IMG/VR virus record: IMGVR_UViG_3300048686_000173
Coordinates: 1 to 45,463 of that record
DNA: 45,463 bases
DNA from: a virus
Strand: one strand, 5' to 3'
Position 1 is the first letter of the stretch, and each line of letters starts with the position of its first letter. This document shows positions 14,983-22,401 of the stretch, piece after piece. The notes beneath the pieces were generated by a model, which had not been told where the DNA came from, made no database searches, and saw nothing but the letters and a program-made list of their open reading frames with translations. Made by a program: the position numbers and the translations under genes.

Positions 14983-16128
14983 ATGAGTTTATCTGAATCA
15001 CTATCAGAATTATCAAAATTAATTGATAAGTTGTCACTATTTGAAGATAAGGGACACTTAGACCATCCTGAGGATTTAATCTTTTTAGGTGGAACTCAGG
15101 GTGCATTACGAGCAATTCAAGCAACACAAGATACAGTTAAGAACCCAAACAAAGTAACTATCAAGTGGGACGGATATCCTGCGCTAATATTTGGTCGTGA
15201 CAGTCAGGGCAAGTTTAGTATTATGGACAAGCATATGTTCAATAAGAAAGACGGTACAGGAAGACAAGTTTATAGCCCTGATGATTTTGTAAAATATGAT
15301 CAAGCCAGAGGTGTAAATCGTGCAGGATTATATGATGTGATATCTACTATATGGCCTGGATTATCAAAAGCAGATAATGGTAAAGGTTATTACTGGGGTG
15401 ATTTATTGTTTAGTCAACCACTTGAAGAAAAGAACGGGGTATATACTTTTAGGGCTAACCCTAACGGTATCACATATACAATAGATCCAGATAGTGAGAT
15501 AGGTAGAGAATTAACTGGTAAAACAGCAGGTATTGTAGTACATCAATACATCGATCCAAATGCGCTTACTACAGACGATGCTGTCCCATTAGACGGTACG
15601 ATAGGCAAATTAAAGAATAATAGTGACGTAGCAATTGTTCCTGCTAAGATGCCGATCACTCCTAAACTAAAACTAGATAATAATTTAGTAAAGAACGCTA
15701 ATAGCAAGATTAGAGAATATGGTCCTGCAGTAGACCAATTGTTTAATACAGCACCGCAAGCAAGAAATACATTTAATCAACTGTTCACCACATACATCAA
15801 TAAACGAATTGTTGCAGGCAACTTAGAAGATTTACTGCCCGGATTCATGGAATATGTACAGACAAGACCCATGACTGACACAATGCGTGGTAAAATAAAT
15901 GCACACCTAGAACAAAATCAAGCAGGCCTTAAGGGTGCATTTGAGATTTGGGCTGCAATTTACGCACTTAAAATGTCAGTTGTAGCGCAACTAAACAAGG
16001 CAGCAGAATCTGCCCCCGTGCAGGGCTATCTACAAGACGGAACAAAAACCCAAGAAGGGTTCGTGAGTCACGGTATAAAATTCGTAGACCGTATGGGATT
16101 TAGCCGTCAAAATCTAGCCGGCCGTTAA
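14983..16128 (+). CDS. KxDG-motif nucleotidyltransferase-like protein (381 aa)
   Basis: Residues 61-64 read KWDG in a context (KVTIKWDGYPALIFGRD) that matches motif I of ATP-dependent DNA/RNA ligases and capping enzymes, where the Lys is adenylated. GYYWGDLLFS at about 135-144 could be motif III with Asp replacing Glu, AGIVVHQY (182-189) resembles motif IV lacking its usual Glu, and VAIVPAKMP with K222 could be motif V. No OB-fold domain is evident; the C-terminal 150 residues are helical. It may be an unusual ligase, a nucleotidylating enzyme, or a degenerate relative used in the virion. I have seen such proteins only as uncharacterised phage families. It sits six bases after the linker protein in the same late operon. 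Confidence 0.65.
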   Translation: MSLSESLSELSKLIDKLSLFEDKGHLDHPEDLIFLGGTQGALRAIQATQDTVKNPNKVTIKWDGYPALIFGRDSQGKFSIMDKHMFNKKDGTGRQVYSPDDFVKYDQARGVNRAGLYDVISTIWPGLSKADNGKGYYWGDLLFSQPLEEKNGVYTFRANPNGITYTIDPDSEIGRELTGKTAGIVVHQYIDPNALTTDDAVPLDGTIGKLKNNSDVAIVPAKMPITPKLKLDNNLVKNANSKIREYGPAVDQLFNTAPQARNTFNQLFTTYINKRIVAGNLEDLLPGFMEYVQTRPMTDTMRGKINAHLEQNQAGLKGAFEIWAAIYALKMSVVAQLNKAAESAPVQGYLQDGTKTQEGFVSHGIKFVDRMGFSRQNLAGR

Positions 16129-16156
16129 CCCAAAACCAACATTTTTTTGTGCCAGG

Positions 16157-16187
16157 AATAAATAATAGTATGAGACAGTAGGTCTCA
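16157..16187 (+). promoter_or_regulatory. Late-type promoter plus 5' hairpin of the 16210 gene
   Basis: AATAAATA at 16157-16164. The expected start is near 16170, and a hairpin TGAGAC/GTCTCA (16171-16176 with 16182-16187, five-base loop) would sit at the extreme 5' end of the mRNA, where such structures protect against decay. An AAGGA site (16196-16200) then precedes the ATG at 16210. Confidence 0.6.
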
Positions 16188-16209
16188 ACAAACATAAGGA
16201 ATTTGAAAA

Positions 16210-16599
16210 ATGGCACAATTTACAAGAGTTAATGGTGACTTTAAACCAGTATTTCACCTAGATACAGATGCATACACCAACACAGGTGTTAACGCAGTTA
16301 CATCCGCAGCAACAGTTCAGCCACAAGGCCCAAAACTAGAGTTCTGCACAATCACTTTCACTGGTACAGGCACAACAGGTGCACAGATCCTAGCAACAAT
16401 GAACGCAATTCAGCAACTTGCTACTGTGTATATCTATGAATTCACAACTGACACTAATGACACATTAGCAGTTGCATTCTACCCAGTTGGTGCATGGGGT
16501 GATGTTACAGCAACTGGCGCTGGTACACTAGACCAGGCTATTACTGATAACGCAGGCGAAGCAGTTTCTATCGCTGCAACAGCAACTTTCACTAACTAA
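16210..16599 (+). CDS. Small abundant-type virion protein (129 aa)
   Basis: Thr/Ala/Gly-rich beta protein (for example FCTITFTGTGTTGAQILATM and VAFYPVGAWGDVTATGAG) without Cys clusters, membrane segment or enzyme motif. It has its own late promoter, a protected 5' leader with a good ribosome-binding site, and a strong terminator directly after, so it is a single-gene, high-output transcription unit. That layout suits a capsid decoration or tail surface protein. No named family recognised. Confidence 0.7.
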   Translation: MAQFTRVNGDFKPVFHLDTDAYTNTGVNAVTSAATVQPQGPKLEFCTITFTGTGTTGAQILATMNAIQQLATVYIYEFTTDTNDTLAVAFYPVGAWGDVTATGAGTLDQAITDNAGEAVSIAATATFTN

Positions 16600-16619
16600 T
16601 TTTAGTTTAAGTTACAAAG

Positions 16620-16644
16620 GCCCGAGAAATTCTCGGGCTTTTTT
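16620..16644 (+). terminator. Rho-independent terminator
   Basis: Perfect eight-base-pair stem GCCCGAGA/TCTCGGGC with a three-base AAT loop and six T after it. It closes the 16210 transcription unit. Confidence 0.92.
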
Positions 16645-16650
16645 GTGGCT

Positions 16651-16658
16651 GTTAAATA
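16651..16658 (+). promoter_or_regulatory. Late-type promoter variant (GTTAAATA)
   Basis: GTTAAATA immediately after a terminator, followed by exactly five bases and the ATG at 16664. The gene needs a new promoter here because of the terminator, and the spacing implies a leaderless transcript. Confidence 0.55.
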
Positions 16659-16663
16659 TGTAA

Positions 16664-17116
16664 ATGAGTTTCATTGTTACATGCTACACGCTTTTTGACA
16701 TAACTTATACTGGAGTTTTAAATAGACATAAACCTAATGTTGATGAAGATTTGAATAATTGGACATATAAAAGAAATACTCAATGTAATTTAGATACAAT
16801 AGTTCAGAGTATATCATTACGCTCTCAGCCAGAAAACATTACAAAGCCCGTGAAAACGACAGTTAAGTTTGATAAAAGTTCTGAATTTGGATTTCTCTTT
16901 CCTGAGGATGAGGAGCACAACTGCTGGAGTTTTAGTTTTGAAATTATGCACCCTAGAGTTTTTGATGATGGCAAGCATGAACTAGGAGCACTATACAATG
17001 ATTGTGACGGTGTGCCTATGATTAAGTGTGGTACTGAGTGGGTCAAATTACCCGAATTTTTAGATACAAGTTCGGAACTTAGAAATATCTATTTTAAGGT
17101 AGTTAATAATGAATAA
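16664..17116 (+). CDS. Unknown late protein (150 aa)
   Basis: A soluble beta-rich protein beginning FIVTCYTLFDITYTGVLNR, with an acidic centre (FLFPEDEEHNCWSFSFEIMHP) and no known motif. The first gene after a terminator, expressed from a late-type box whose expected +1 is its ATG. It overlaps the next gene by eight bases, so they form a pair. Function unknown. Confidence 0.7.
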   Translation: MSFIVTCYTLFDITYTGVLNRHKPNVDEDLNNWTYKRNTQCNLDTIVQSISLRSQPENITKPVKTTVKFDKSSEFGFLFPEDEEHNCWSFSFEIMHPRVFDDGKHELGALYNDCDGVPMIKCGTEWVKLPEFLDTSSELRNIYFKVVNNE

Positions 17117-17603
17117 CAGACTAGATGTAGAATCAAAATTTGAAAAAGTTTTGGGTATTAAACTTTTAAAAGATTTAGAAAATTTAACTATTTTTAAAAA
17201 TCAACATGGTAATTATGAGTTGTTTAATTACTATATTATTACAAAGATTGCCGATAAGCAATATCAAGTCACAACCAAAACTTCATTTACCACACACATT
17301 TTTCACTCATTAAAAAATGCGGCTATTTGGTGTACATATGATAAACGCAATCATTTTCATGGTAGTACGAGAATAATAGAATTAGATAGAAAATTAGCAA
17401 GTCTAGAGGCTAAACTTATATTGCATAAAAAACTATATAAAAACGCAAAAGACAATGAATCTAAACTTATCTATATTGCTAAATTTAACGAAGAAAGATT
17501 GCAAAAAGCATCAATACAACGTGAACTCAATAGATACGAAGATGAGTCCAAAAGATGGCAATTAAAAAGGTTGGCTACGAAACCAACAATTTACCATAAT
17601 TAA
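17109..17603 (+). CDS. Unknown protein with C-terminal coiled coil (164 aa)
   Basis: The N-terminal half is a compact alpha/beta region (YYIITKIADKQYQVTTK). The C-terminal 75 residues are strongly helical and charged (IIELDRKLASLEAKLILHKK, later FNEERLQKASIQRELNRYED), a likely coiled coil. Coupled to the preceding gene by overlap. It could be an assembly or scaffold-associated factor; no family is recognised. Confidence 0.7.
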   Translation: MNNRLDVESKFEKVLGIKLLKDLENLTIFKNQHGNYELFNYYIITKIADKQYQVTTKTSFTTHIFHSLKNAAIWCTYDKRNHFHGSTRIIELDRKLASLEAKLILHKKLYKNAKDNESKLIYIAKFNEERLQKASIQRELNRYEDESKRWQLKRLATKPTIYHN

Positions 17604-17611
17604 GATAAATA
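17604..17611 (+). promoter_or_regulatory. T4-late-type promoter (GATAAATA)
   Basis: GATAAATA begins one base after the preceding stop codon. The gene downstream starts at 17638, giving a leader of about 20 bases. Confidence 0.65.
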
Positions 17612-17637
17612 ATATAACAAGTACGGAATATAAAACT

Positions 17638-18342
17638 ATGAAACTTACCGACCTAGACAATAAAAGTAACTCTGCTTCAGCAAAAGCATTAGAACAAACT
17701 TATTCTTTTTCTTTCCCTACAGAAAGAATGGGAGTTCAACAAGTTCAAACAATGTTGCGTAAAGTAACAGGGCTTATGGCTGAGTCAAAGCAGCAAGTAG
17801 ATTTTTATCAAAAGCAAACTAGCCCGGCCTACATGAAACTAGTATTCATGGAACAGGCACTACAGGATCGTTATCAACAACTATTAAGCGTTAAACCAAG
17901 AATAGTTTTTGAAAACGAAGAAGTTGAAAAGTCACAAGTTGTTCTTGCCGCGCAAGACATGGTTGACTCTGTTCAAAAAATGCTAGAAGATGTTGGTCAA
18001 ATGCAAGTTAAAGAATTGCCTGCATTAGTATCTAGCATTGAATCTGAAATTGGCGTTAATGAAAGCCAAACATATAATGAACAAGTTACTGCACAGTTAG
18101 ATACATTAAGTGCCGCACTCAAAGAAGCATTCAATGGCTTGAAGGCTGCATTAGGTACTGTAACTGGTCAAGGTGGTGGATTTGAAGCAAGTGGTGATAT
18201 GGCTGCAGCCCCAGTGGGAGGTGAAGAAGTTGATATATCTGCTGATGAAGAAACACCAGCAGGTGATGAACAAGCAGATGTTTCTGTAGAAGAACCACCC
18301 GAAGAAGCACCTGTCGCAGGCGCTGGCAGAACACTTCGTTAA
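17638..18342 (+). CDS. Unknown helical late protein with acidic tail (234 aa)
   Basis: Mostly helical, with long heptad-like stretches (residues about 30-175, including ERMGVQQVQTMLRKVTGLM and MVDSVQKMLEDVGQMQVKEL). The last 50 residues are almost all Glu/Asp/Ala/Gly/Pro. Helical core plus acidic tail is a common shape of prohead core or scaffold components, and a late promoter stands before it, but no sequence match is claimed. It ends two bases before the next gene. Confidence 0.7.
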   Translation: MKLTDLDNKSNSASAKALEQTYSFSFPTERMGVQQVQTMLRKVTGLMAESKQQVDFYQKQTSPAYMKLVFMEQALQDRYQQLLSVKPRIVFENEEVEKSQVVLAAQDMVDSVQKMLEDVGQMQVKELPALVSSIESEIGVNESQTYNEQVTAQLDTLSAALKEAFNGLKAALGTVTGQGGGFEASGDMAAAPVGGEEVDISADEETPAGDEQADVSVEEPPEEAPVAGAGRTLR

Positions 18343-18344
18343 TC

Positions 18345-18689
18345 ATGTTGTTATTTGAGTTGGCTGAACCTGATCCTCTGTTGATAAAAATTGCAGCGAT
18401 CACCAGCCAACTTAAAAGTGATTTAGAAAAAAGTCCACCTGAAAATCCATGGTCTACTGAAGATTTGTTAAATCTTTACAATGATCATGGTATCGTATTA
18501 GACAAATCTGATTTGTACAATATGATTAAGAAACCTCCTTTGAATAAAGTTATCACCAATATTGAAGGTGATACTATTGTGTTTAAGGGTCAAAATACTG
18601 ATGCACCAACTGACCAAGAACAAAGTCAAAAGGTCGTATCTCAAATGGCACAAGATGCCGCACAAAACTTACAAACTAATCAAGTATAA
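18345..18689 (+). CDS. Unknown protein (114 aa)
   Basis: Acidic N-terminal half with PWSTEDLLNLYNDHGIVLDK, then LYNMIKKPPLNKVITNIEGD and a Gln-rich tail. The order of short helix and extended strand, ending IEGDTIVFKG, is reminiscent of a small adaptor, but nothing is recognised. It is co-transcribed with the gene two bases upstream. Confidence 0.65.
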   Translation: MLLFELAEPDPLLIKIAAITSQLKSDLEKSPPENPWSTEDLLNLYNDHGIVLDKSDLYNMIKKPPLNKVITNIEGDTIVFKGQNTDAPTDQEQSQKVVSQMAQDAAQNLQTNQV

Positions 18690-18697
18690 AACCATGC

Positions 18698-18705
18698 TAT
18701 AAATA
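18698..18705 (+). promoter_or_regulatory. T4-late-type promoter (TATAAATA)
   Basis: Exact T4 late consensus, followed by five bases and the ATG at 18711, which is therefore the expected first base of the transcript. It drives the accessory operon 18711-22347. Confidence 0.75.
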
Positions 18706-18710
18706 TATGC

Positions 18711-19517
18711 ATGACAACAAAAACATTGATGGTTTGTGGTTGTAGTTTTTCAGCCCCTAGTACCAAACTAAAATATACAGGAACACATTTTAGTCAAGTT
18801 TTGGCTAAAAAATTGAATTATAAATTAATAAATCTTGCGTATCAAGGTTGTAGTAATGGCGGCATTAGAATTCAAATAGATGAAGTTATCAGACAAAAAC
18901 CCGATTTTGCAATTATTATACCTACCTTTTCTGATAGAATAGAAATTCCTGCCTCAGGATTACAAGTAGATTATAATAACTTATCTTGGTTTGAATTTGA
19001 TAAACTAGTAAAAAATGACAGTGGCTACGATGAAAGTAAAGGTATAAACAATATCAATTGTACCAATAATCTTAGCCCCAGTTTGATTTGTGAGAATTTT
19101 GTTAGCGTTGTCAATAACTGGAAACATGATTATAGGAACAAACAACAATTCAAACCTGAAATCGCAGAAGCATTAAAAAATTATGTATCATACTTGTATG
19201 ATCAAAATTGGAAAACACAACAAGACAGATGGATTATTGAGCATGGTGCACTAGAATTGGTTAAAAATAATATACCATTTATAATAATACCTACAATTTG
19301 GTTATGGAAGCATCAAATAAGTGAACCGAAAATATTAGATAAAAAATATTATACTGTTGATTATGAATACTGCCCACTAACAACATCAAGACAACAAGAA
19401 TATTCTATAGATGATAATTGGAACGCTGACCCCGGTTATCACACTAATGTTGAGGGGCAAATCTATCTAGCCAATATGTATGAAAAATTAATGAAGGAGC
19501 GTTGGAATATATGTTAA
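18711..19517 (+). CDS. SGNH/GDSL-like hydrolase (268 aa)
   Basis: The N-terminal LMVCGCSFSAPS places a candidate nucleophile Ser in the GCSxS block I variant seen in phage SGNH-like proteins. LINLAYQGCSNGGIRIQI gives the Gly and Asn of the following blocks. ADPGYHTNVEGQIYLANMY near the C-terminus carries the D-x(3)-H pair expected of the last block. Such enzymes de-acylate or acylate glycans and lipids. It starts an operon with an Fe-S protein, two glycosyltransferase-like proteins and a nuclease, overlapping the next gene by seven bases. A second, shorter relative is at 34419. Substrate unknown. Confidence 0.7.
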   Translation: MTTKTLMVCGCSFSAPSTKLKYTGTHFSQVLAKKLNYKLINLAYQGCSNGGIRIQIDEVIRQKPDFAIIIPTFSDRIEIPASGLQVDYNNLSWFEFDKLVKNDSGYDESKGINNINCTNNLSPSLICENFVSVVNNWKHDYRNKQQFKPEIAEALKNYVSYLYDQNWKTQQDRWIIEHGALELVKNNIPFIIIPTIWLWKHQISEPKILDKKYYTVDYEYCPLTTSRQQEYSIDDNWNADPGYHTNVEGQIYLANMYEKLMKERWNIC

Positions 19518-19831
19518 GCGTAACTGATGCCGCTAAAAAGAAAATTCAACAAACATTAACCAAAAGAGGTAAAGGTTTAGGAATACGAGTAGGTGTTAGA
19601 ACAACTGGGTGTTCCGGTTTAGCGTATGTGCTTGAATTTGTTGACAATGCTAGTGAATATGATATACAATACGATTGCAATGGCTGTAGTCTATTTGTTG
19701 ACCCAAAAAGTTGTCCATATCTAGAGGGTATGACAATAGATTATGAACGAGTGGGGTTGAATGAGGGTTTTAAATTTATTAATCCTAATGAGAAAGACAG
19801 ATGTGGGTGCGGGGAAAGTTTTAGAGTATGA
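19511..19831 (+). CDS. A-type iron-sulfur carrier (IscA/ErpA/HesB family)
   Basis: A-type carriers bind Fe-S clusters through three cysteines and hand them to apo-proteins. The three ligands are in place: C34 in RTTGCSGLAY, and C98 and C100 in CGCGESF; the overall length of 106 residues is standard. The N-terminal LSVTDAAKKKIQQ also matches the family. I use ATG 19511 instead of the TTG three codons earlier. It overlaps both neighbours by a few bases, in one operon. It may supply clusters to a phage or host Fe-S enzyme in late infection; no obvious phage client is in the window. Confidence 0.93.
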   Translation: MLSVTDAAKKKIQQTLTKRGKGLGIRVGVRTTGCSGLAYVLEFVDNASEYDIQYDCNGCSLFVDPKSCPYLEGMTIDYERVGLNEGFKFINPNEKDRCGCGESFRV

Positions 19832-20760
19832 ATGATTTGGTTACAGTCACCTGTAATAAAGATAAGAGATATATGCAATTACAGGCAGAAAGTATACAAA
19901 AATTTTTATATCCATGTGCTCATTGGGTCATTATAAATGAAGATGATGTTGATATAGATGCATGGGAAAAGTTTTTAAGTCCATTCTATGATAAGCATAA
20001 ACTAATTTTATTATCTAGAGAACAACTTATACCCAATAGACATGATCATACTAGTTGGTGTTTACACGAAGTATTAAATCACCCACTAAGTGGATATCTA
20101 TTACAAAATGTACTTAAATTAGAAATTGCAAAAATTATACAAACTGATTATCTTGTAGTAGATACGAAGAATTTTTTTATAAAACCGTCCCATTTAGATG
20201 AGTGGGACAACTATATAGGATCAGAGTTTGTAGAATTCATAGATGATGTTCCTGAATCTTTTTTAAAACTTTTCCCCTTTGCCACAGGAAATAAATCTAT
20301 TTTTGGAGAAGCAATCGTATCTTATGCAGAACAACTAAACAAAGAAATTCCTAAGTATTACTTTTCTCCTAAGACGCCATTTAAAATTTGTCATGATGTT
20401 TTACTTCCTTATCTTATTGATGACCAATTATTACAATTAATATTGTTTAATAAGGATATGCAAATACTAGCGTCCCCTAGTGAGTTTGCTTTCTATTCTT
20501 TACTAATACAGGATCGTATAAGGTTTGGTAAAAACACGATTGCTAGTAGAACGGAATCAAAAGTTGAAATAAAGTTTGTATTCATGAATTCTGATTTTGA
20601 AAAAGATTTAAAATCAGAGGGCGAGTGCTTTAGATTTTTTGATGCACCTAACTTTAAACTTTTAGGATTTCACAGAGATTTTTTAGCAAAATGTGATCCA
20701 GGTCATATTCATGCATTAAACATTTATCTCAAAAACAAAGGTTTTGAATTTCAATATTAA
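19828..20760 (+). CDS. Glycosyltransferase-like protein A (DUF6492-like, 310 aa)
   Basis: The N-terminus LVTVTCNKDKRYMQLQAESI followed by HWVIINEDD has the start of a GT-A-like nucleotide-diphospho-sugar fold, and QTDYLVVDTKNFFIKP (about 108-123) could be the D-x-D-like metal site. It resembles proteins annotated as DUF6492 by my recollection. It is a paralogue of the next gene, with the same motifs in the same order. Likely role: adding sugars to virion proteins or host surface polymers. It overlaps the IscA-like gene by four bases. Confidence 0.65.
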   Translation: MNDLVTVTCNKDKRYMQLQAESIQKFLYPCAHWVIINEDDVDIDAWEKFLSPFYDKHKLILLSREQLIPNRHDHTSWCLHEVLNHPLSGYLLQNVLKLEIAKIIQTDYLVVDTKNFFIKPSHLDEWDNYIGSEFVEFIDDVPESFLKLFPFATGNKSIFGEAIVSYAEQLNKEIPKYYFSPKTPFKICHDVLLPYLIDDQLLQLILFNKDMQILASPSEFAFYSLLIQDRIRFGKNTIASRTESKVEIKFVFMNSDFEKDLKSEGECFRFFDAPNFKLLGFHRDFLAKCDPGHIHALNIYLKNKGFEFQY

Positions 20761-20761
20761 A

Positions 20762-21667
20762 ATGCATCTAGTAACTGTTACATGTAACCGTGATTTCTCA
20801 CAAATGCTGTTGCAAGCGGAAAGCATATCAAAATTTTTAGAGTCATGCACTCATTATATTATTATAAATGAGAAGGACACTGATTTGGCATTTTGGTGGA
20901 GATGGTTATCACCATATTACACAAATCATAAATTAGTTTTATTGAAAAGAATTAGTTATGAGTATAATAAACTGCCGTATCCTGACGTTAACACATCTGT
21001 AGCAACGGGCTGGGCTATACAACAGTTACAAAAATTATTAATTGCCTATCATTTGAATGATGATTATTTGTTACTTGATAGTAAAAATTTCTTTATAAAA
21101 CATACATCATTAAATGAATGGGACAATTGTATAGGAGAAAATTTTCTTTTAAAGCATGATCCGCAGCATATCTATTGTAAAGTATCTGAGATTTACGCTA
21201 AAACTCTAGGCATGCCTATTAAAGAACAAGTATTTTATCCACGTACACCATTTAAAATAAAAAAGAACTTAATTACTGAATCCAAATTATTTGATTTTTA
21301 TAGTATAGGTAAAACTATATGTGAACCAATGAGTGCTTTAAGGCTACCTATATCAGAATTTGTATTCTATTCATATCTTATTGACCAGCAAGAATGGGAA
21401 AAAATACCAAACAGTATATACCCTGAAGATGTAATTTATTGGAATTTTAAAGAGGATGAATTAAACAAAATAGCCGAGTCTTTTGATAAGAATAATAATG
21501 TAAAAATAGTAGCGTTTCATCGTGGATTCCTGTCAGAGGTTGATGAAAAAGCCTTAAATTTAATAAATGCTTTACTAAAAACACTAGGATTTACAAACAA
21601 AATTTCGCCATTGCCACCTGATTGGGAAATGACACCAGGATTAAACTCAGAATCGAACTTTAAATGA
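20762..21667 (+). CDS. Glycosyltransferase-like protein B (paralogue of A)
   Basis: Same layout as the preceding gene: LVTVTCNRDFSQMLLQAESI, HYIIINEKDTD, DYLLLDSKNFFIKH, then a shared FYPRTPFKI segment and the C-terminal AFHRGFL (FHRDFL in A). I choose ATG 20762, one base after the previous stop, because MHLVTVTCNRD then aligns exactly with MNDLVTVTCNKD of gene A; the ATG at 20744 would lie inside gene A. The two arose by tandem duplication and have diverged strongly. It ends in an ATGA overlap with the nuclease gene. Confidence 0.68.
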   Translation: MHLVTVTCNRDFSQMLLQAESISKFLESCTHYIIINEKDTDLAFWWRWLSPYYTNHKLVLLKRISYEYNKLPYPDVNTSVATGWAIQQLQKLLIAYHLNDDYLLLDSKNFFIKHTSLNEWDNCIGENFLLKHDPQHIYCKVSEIYAKTLGMPIKEQVFYPRTPFKIKKNLITESKLFDFYSIGKTICEPMSALRLPISEFVFYSYLIDQQEWEKIPNSIYPEDVIYWNFKEDELNKIAESFDKNNNVKIVAFHRGFLSEVDEKALNLINALLKTLGFTNKISPLPPDWEMTPGLNSESNFK

Positions 21668-22347
21668 TAATACAAAAATTCAATTACATAAACATAAACC
21701 GTGAAACAATTAATGGTGAACGTAGATATGCGACTCCTGACGGAGAAAAACTCCCAAGTGTGACTACTATACTTGACGCAACTAAACCCGAAGAAAAGAA
21801 GAAAGCACTACAAGAATGGCGCAAAAGAGTAGGGGAAAAGCAAGCACAGCAAATAACTACTGAGGCTGCAGGTCGTGGAACACGAATGCACAAGTGGTTA
21901 GAAAATTACGTTAAGACAGGAGAAACCGGTGAACCCGGCAGCAATCCATATAGTATACAAAGCCATCAGATGGCACATAGTATCATTACTCAAGGGCTTA
22001 GTAAATGTAATGAATTTTGGGGTACTGAAGTTCCGTTGTATTATCCTAAGGTATATGCGGGAACTACAGACTTGGTAGGTGTTCATGATGGATCAGAGGC
22101 TATCATGGATCATAAGCAAACAAATAAGCCTAAAAAACGTGAATGGATTGAAGATTATTTCATACAGTTGGCAGCATATGCGGCCGCACACAATGAAGTT
22201 CATGGGACAAATATACGCAAGGGCGTAATTTTTATGTGTTCCGCAGATAATCAATACCAAGAATTTATTGTTGAGGGTGACGATTTTGATGTTTGGACCG
22301 ATCGTTGGTTCAAGCGTGTAGAAGAATATTATACAAAATTCCTGTAA
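21664..22347 (+). CDS. PD-(D/E)XK exonuclease, RecB/Cas4-like (227 aa)
   Basis: Catalytic elements are visible in order: a helix-1 motif GRGTRMHKWLE (about 70-80), D136 in AGTTDLVGVH, the DxK core in IMDHKQ (D149, K151), and the Q-x(3)-Y helix QLAAYAAAH (168 and 172). This is the usual RecB-type arrangement for a magnesium-dependent DNA nuclease. No four-Cys Fe-S cluster of the Cas4/AddB type is seen. Likely roles are host-DNA degradation or recombination. It is the last gene of the operon that begins at 18711. Confidence 0.82.
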   Translation: MIIQKFNYININRETINGERRYATPDGEKLPSVTTILDATKPEEKKKALQEWRKRVGEKQAQQITTEAAGRGTRMHKWLENYVKTGETGEPGSNPYSIQSHQMAHSIITQGLSKCNEFWGTEVPLYYPKVYAGTTDLVGVHDGSEAIMDHKQTNKPKKREWIEDYFIQLAAYAAAHNEVHGTNIRKGVIFMCSADNQYQEFIVEGDDFDVWTDRWFKRVEEYYTKFL

Positions 22348-22365
22348 CGTTCCGGGCGGGATTAA

Positions 22366-22400
22366 GATAAATAAGTGTAATCTTCTAAAAGAATTACACT
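22366..22400 (+). promoter_or_regulatory. Late-type promoter with inverted repeat upstream of fibre gene
   Basis: GATAAATA at 22366-22373 is followed directly by an eight-base inverted repeat, AGTGTAAT (22374-22381) and ATTACACT (22393-22400), ending one base before the fibre ATG region at 22402. If transcription starts near 22379, only part of the left arm is transcribed, so the repeat might act as DNA rather than RNA. No ribosome-binding site is evident. Confidence 0.6.
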
Positions 22401-22401
22401 T

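Noticed and set aside
21664-22347. Cas4 call for the PD-(D/E)XK protein
   Set aside because: The four cysteines of the Cas4 iron-sulfur cluster are absent and no CRISPR genes are nearby.
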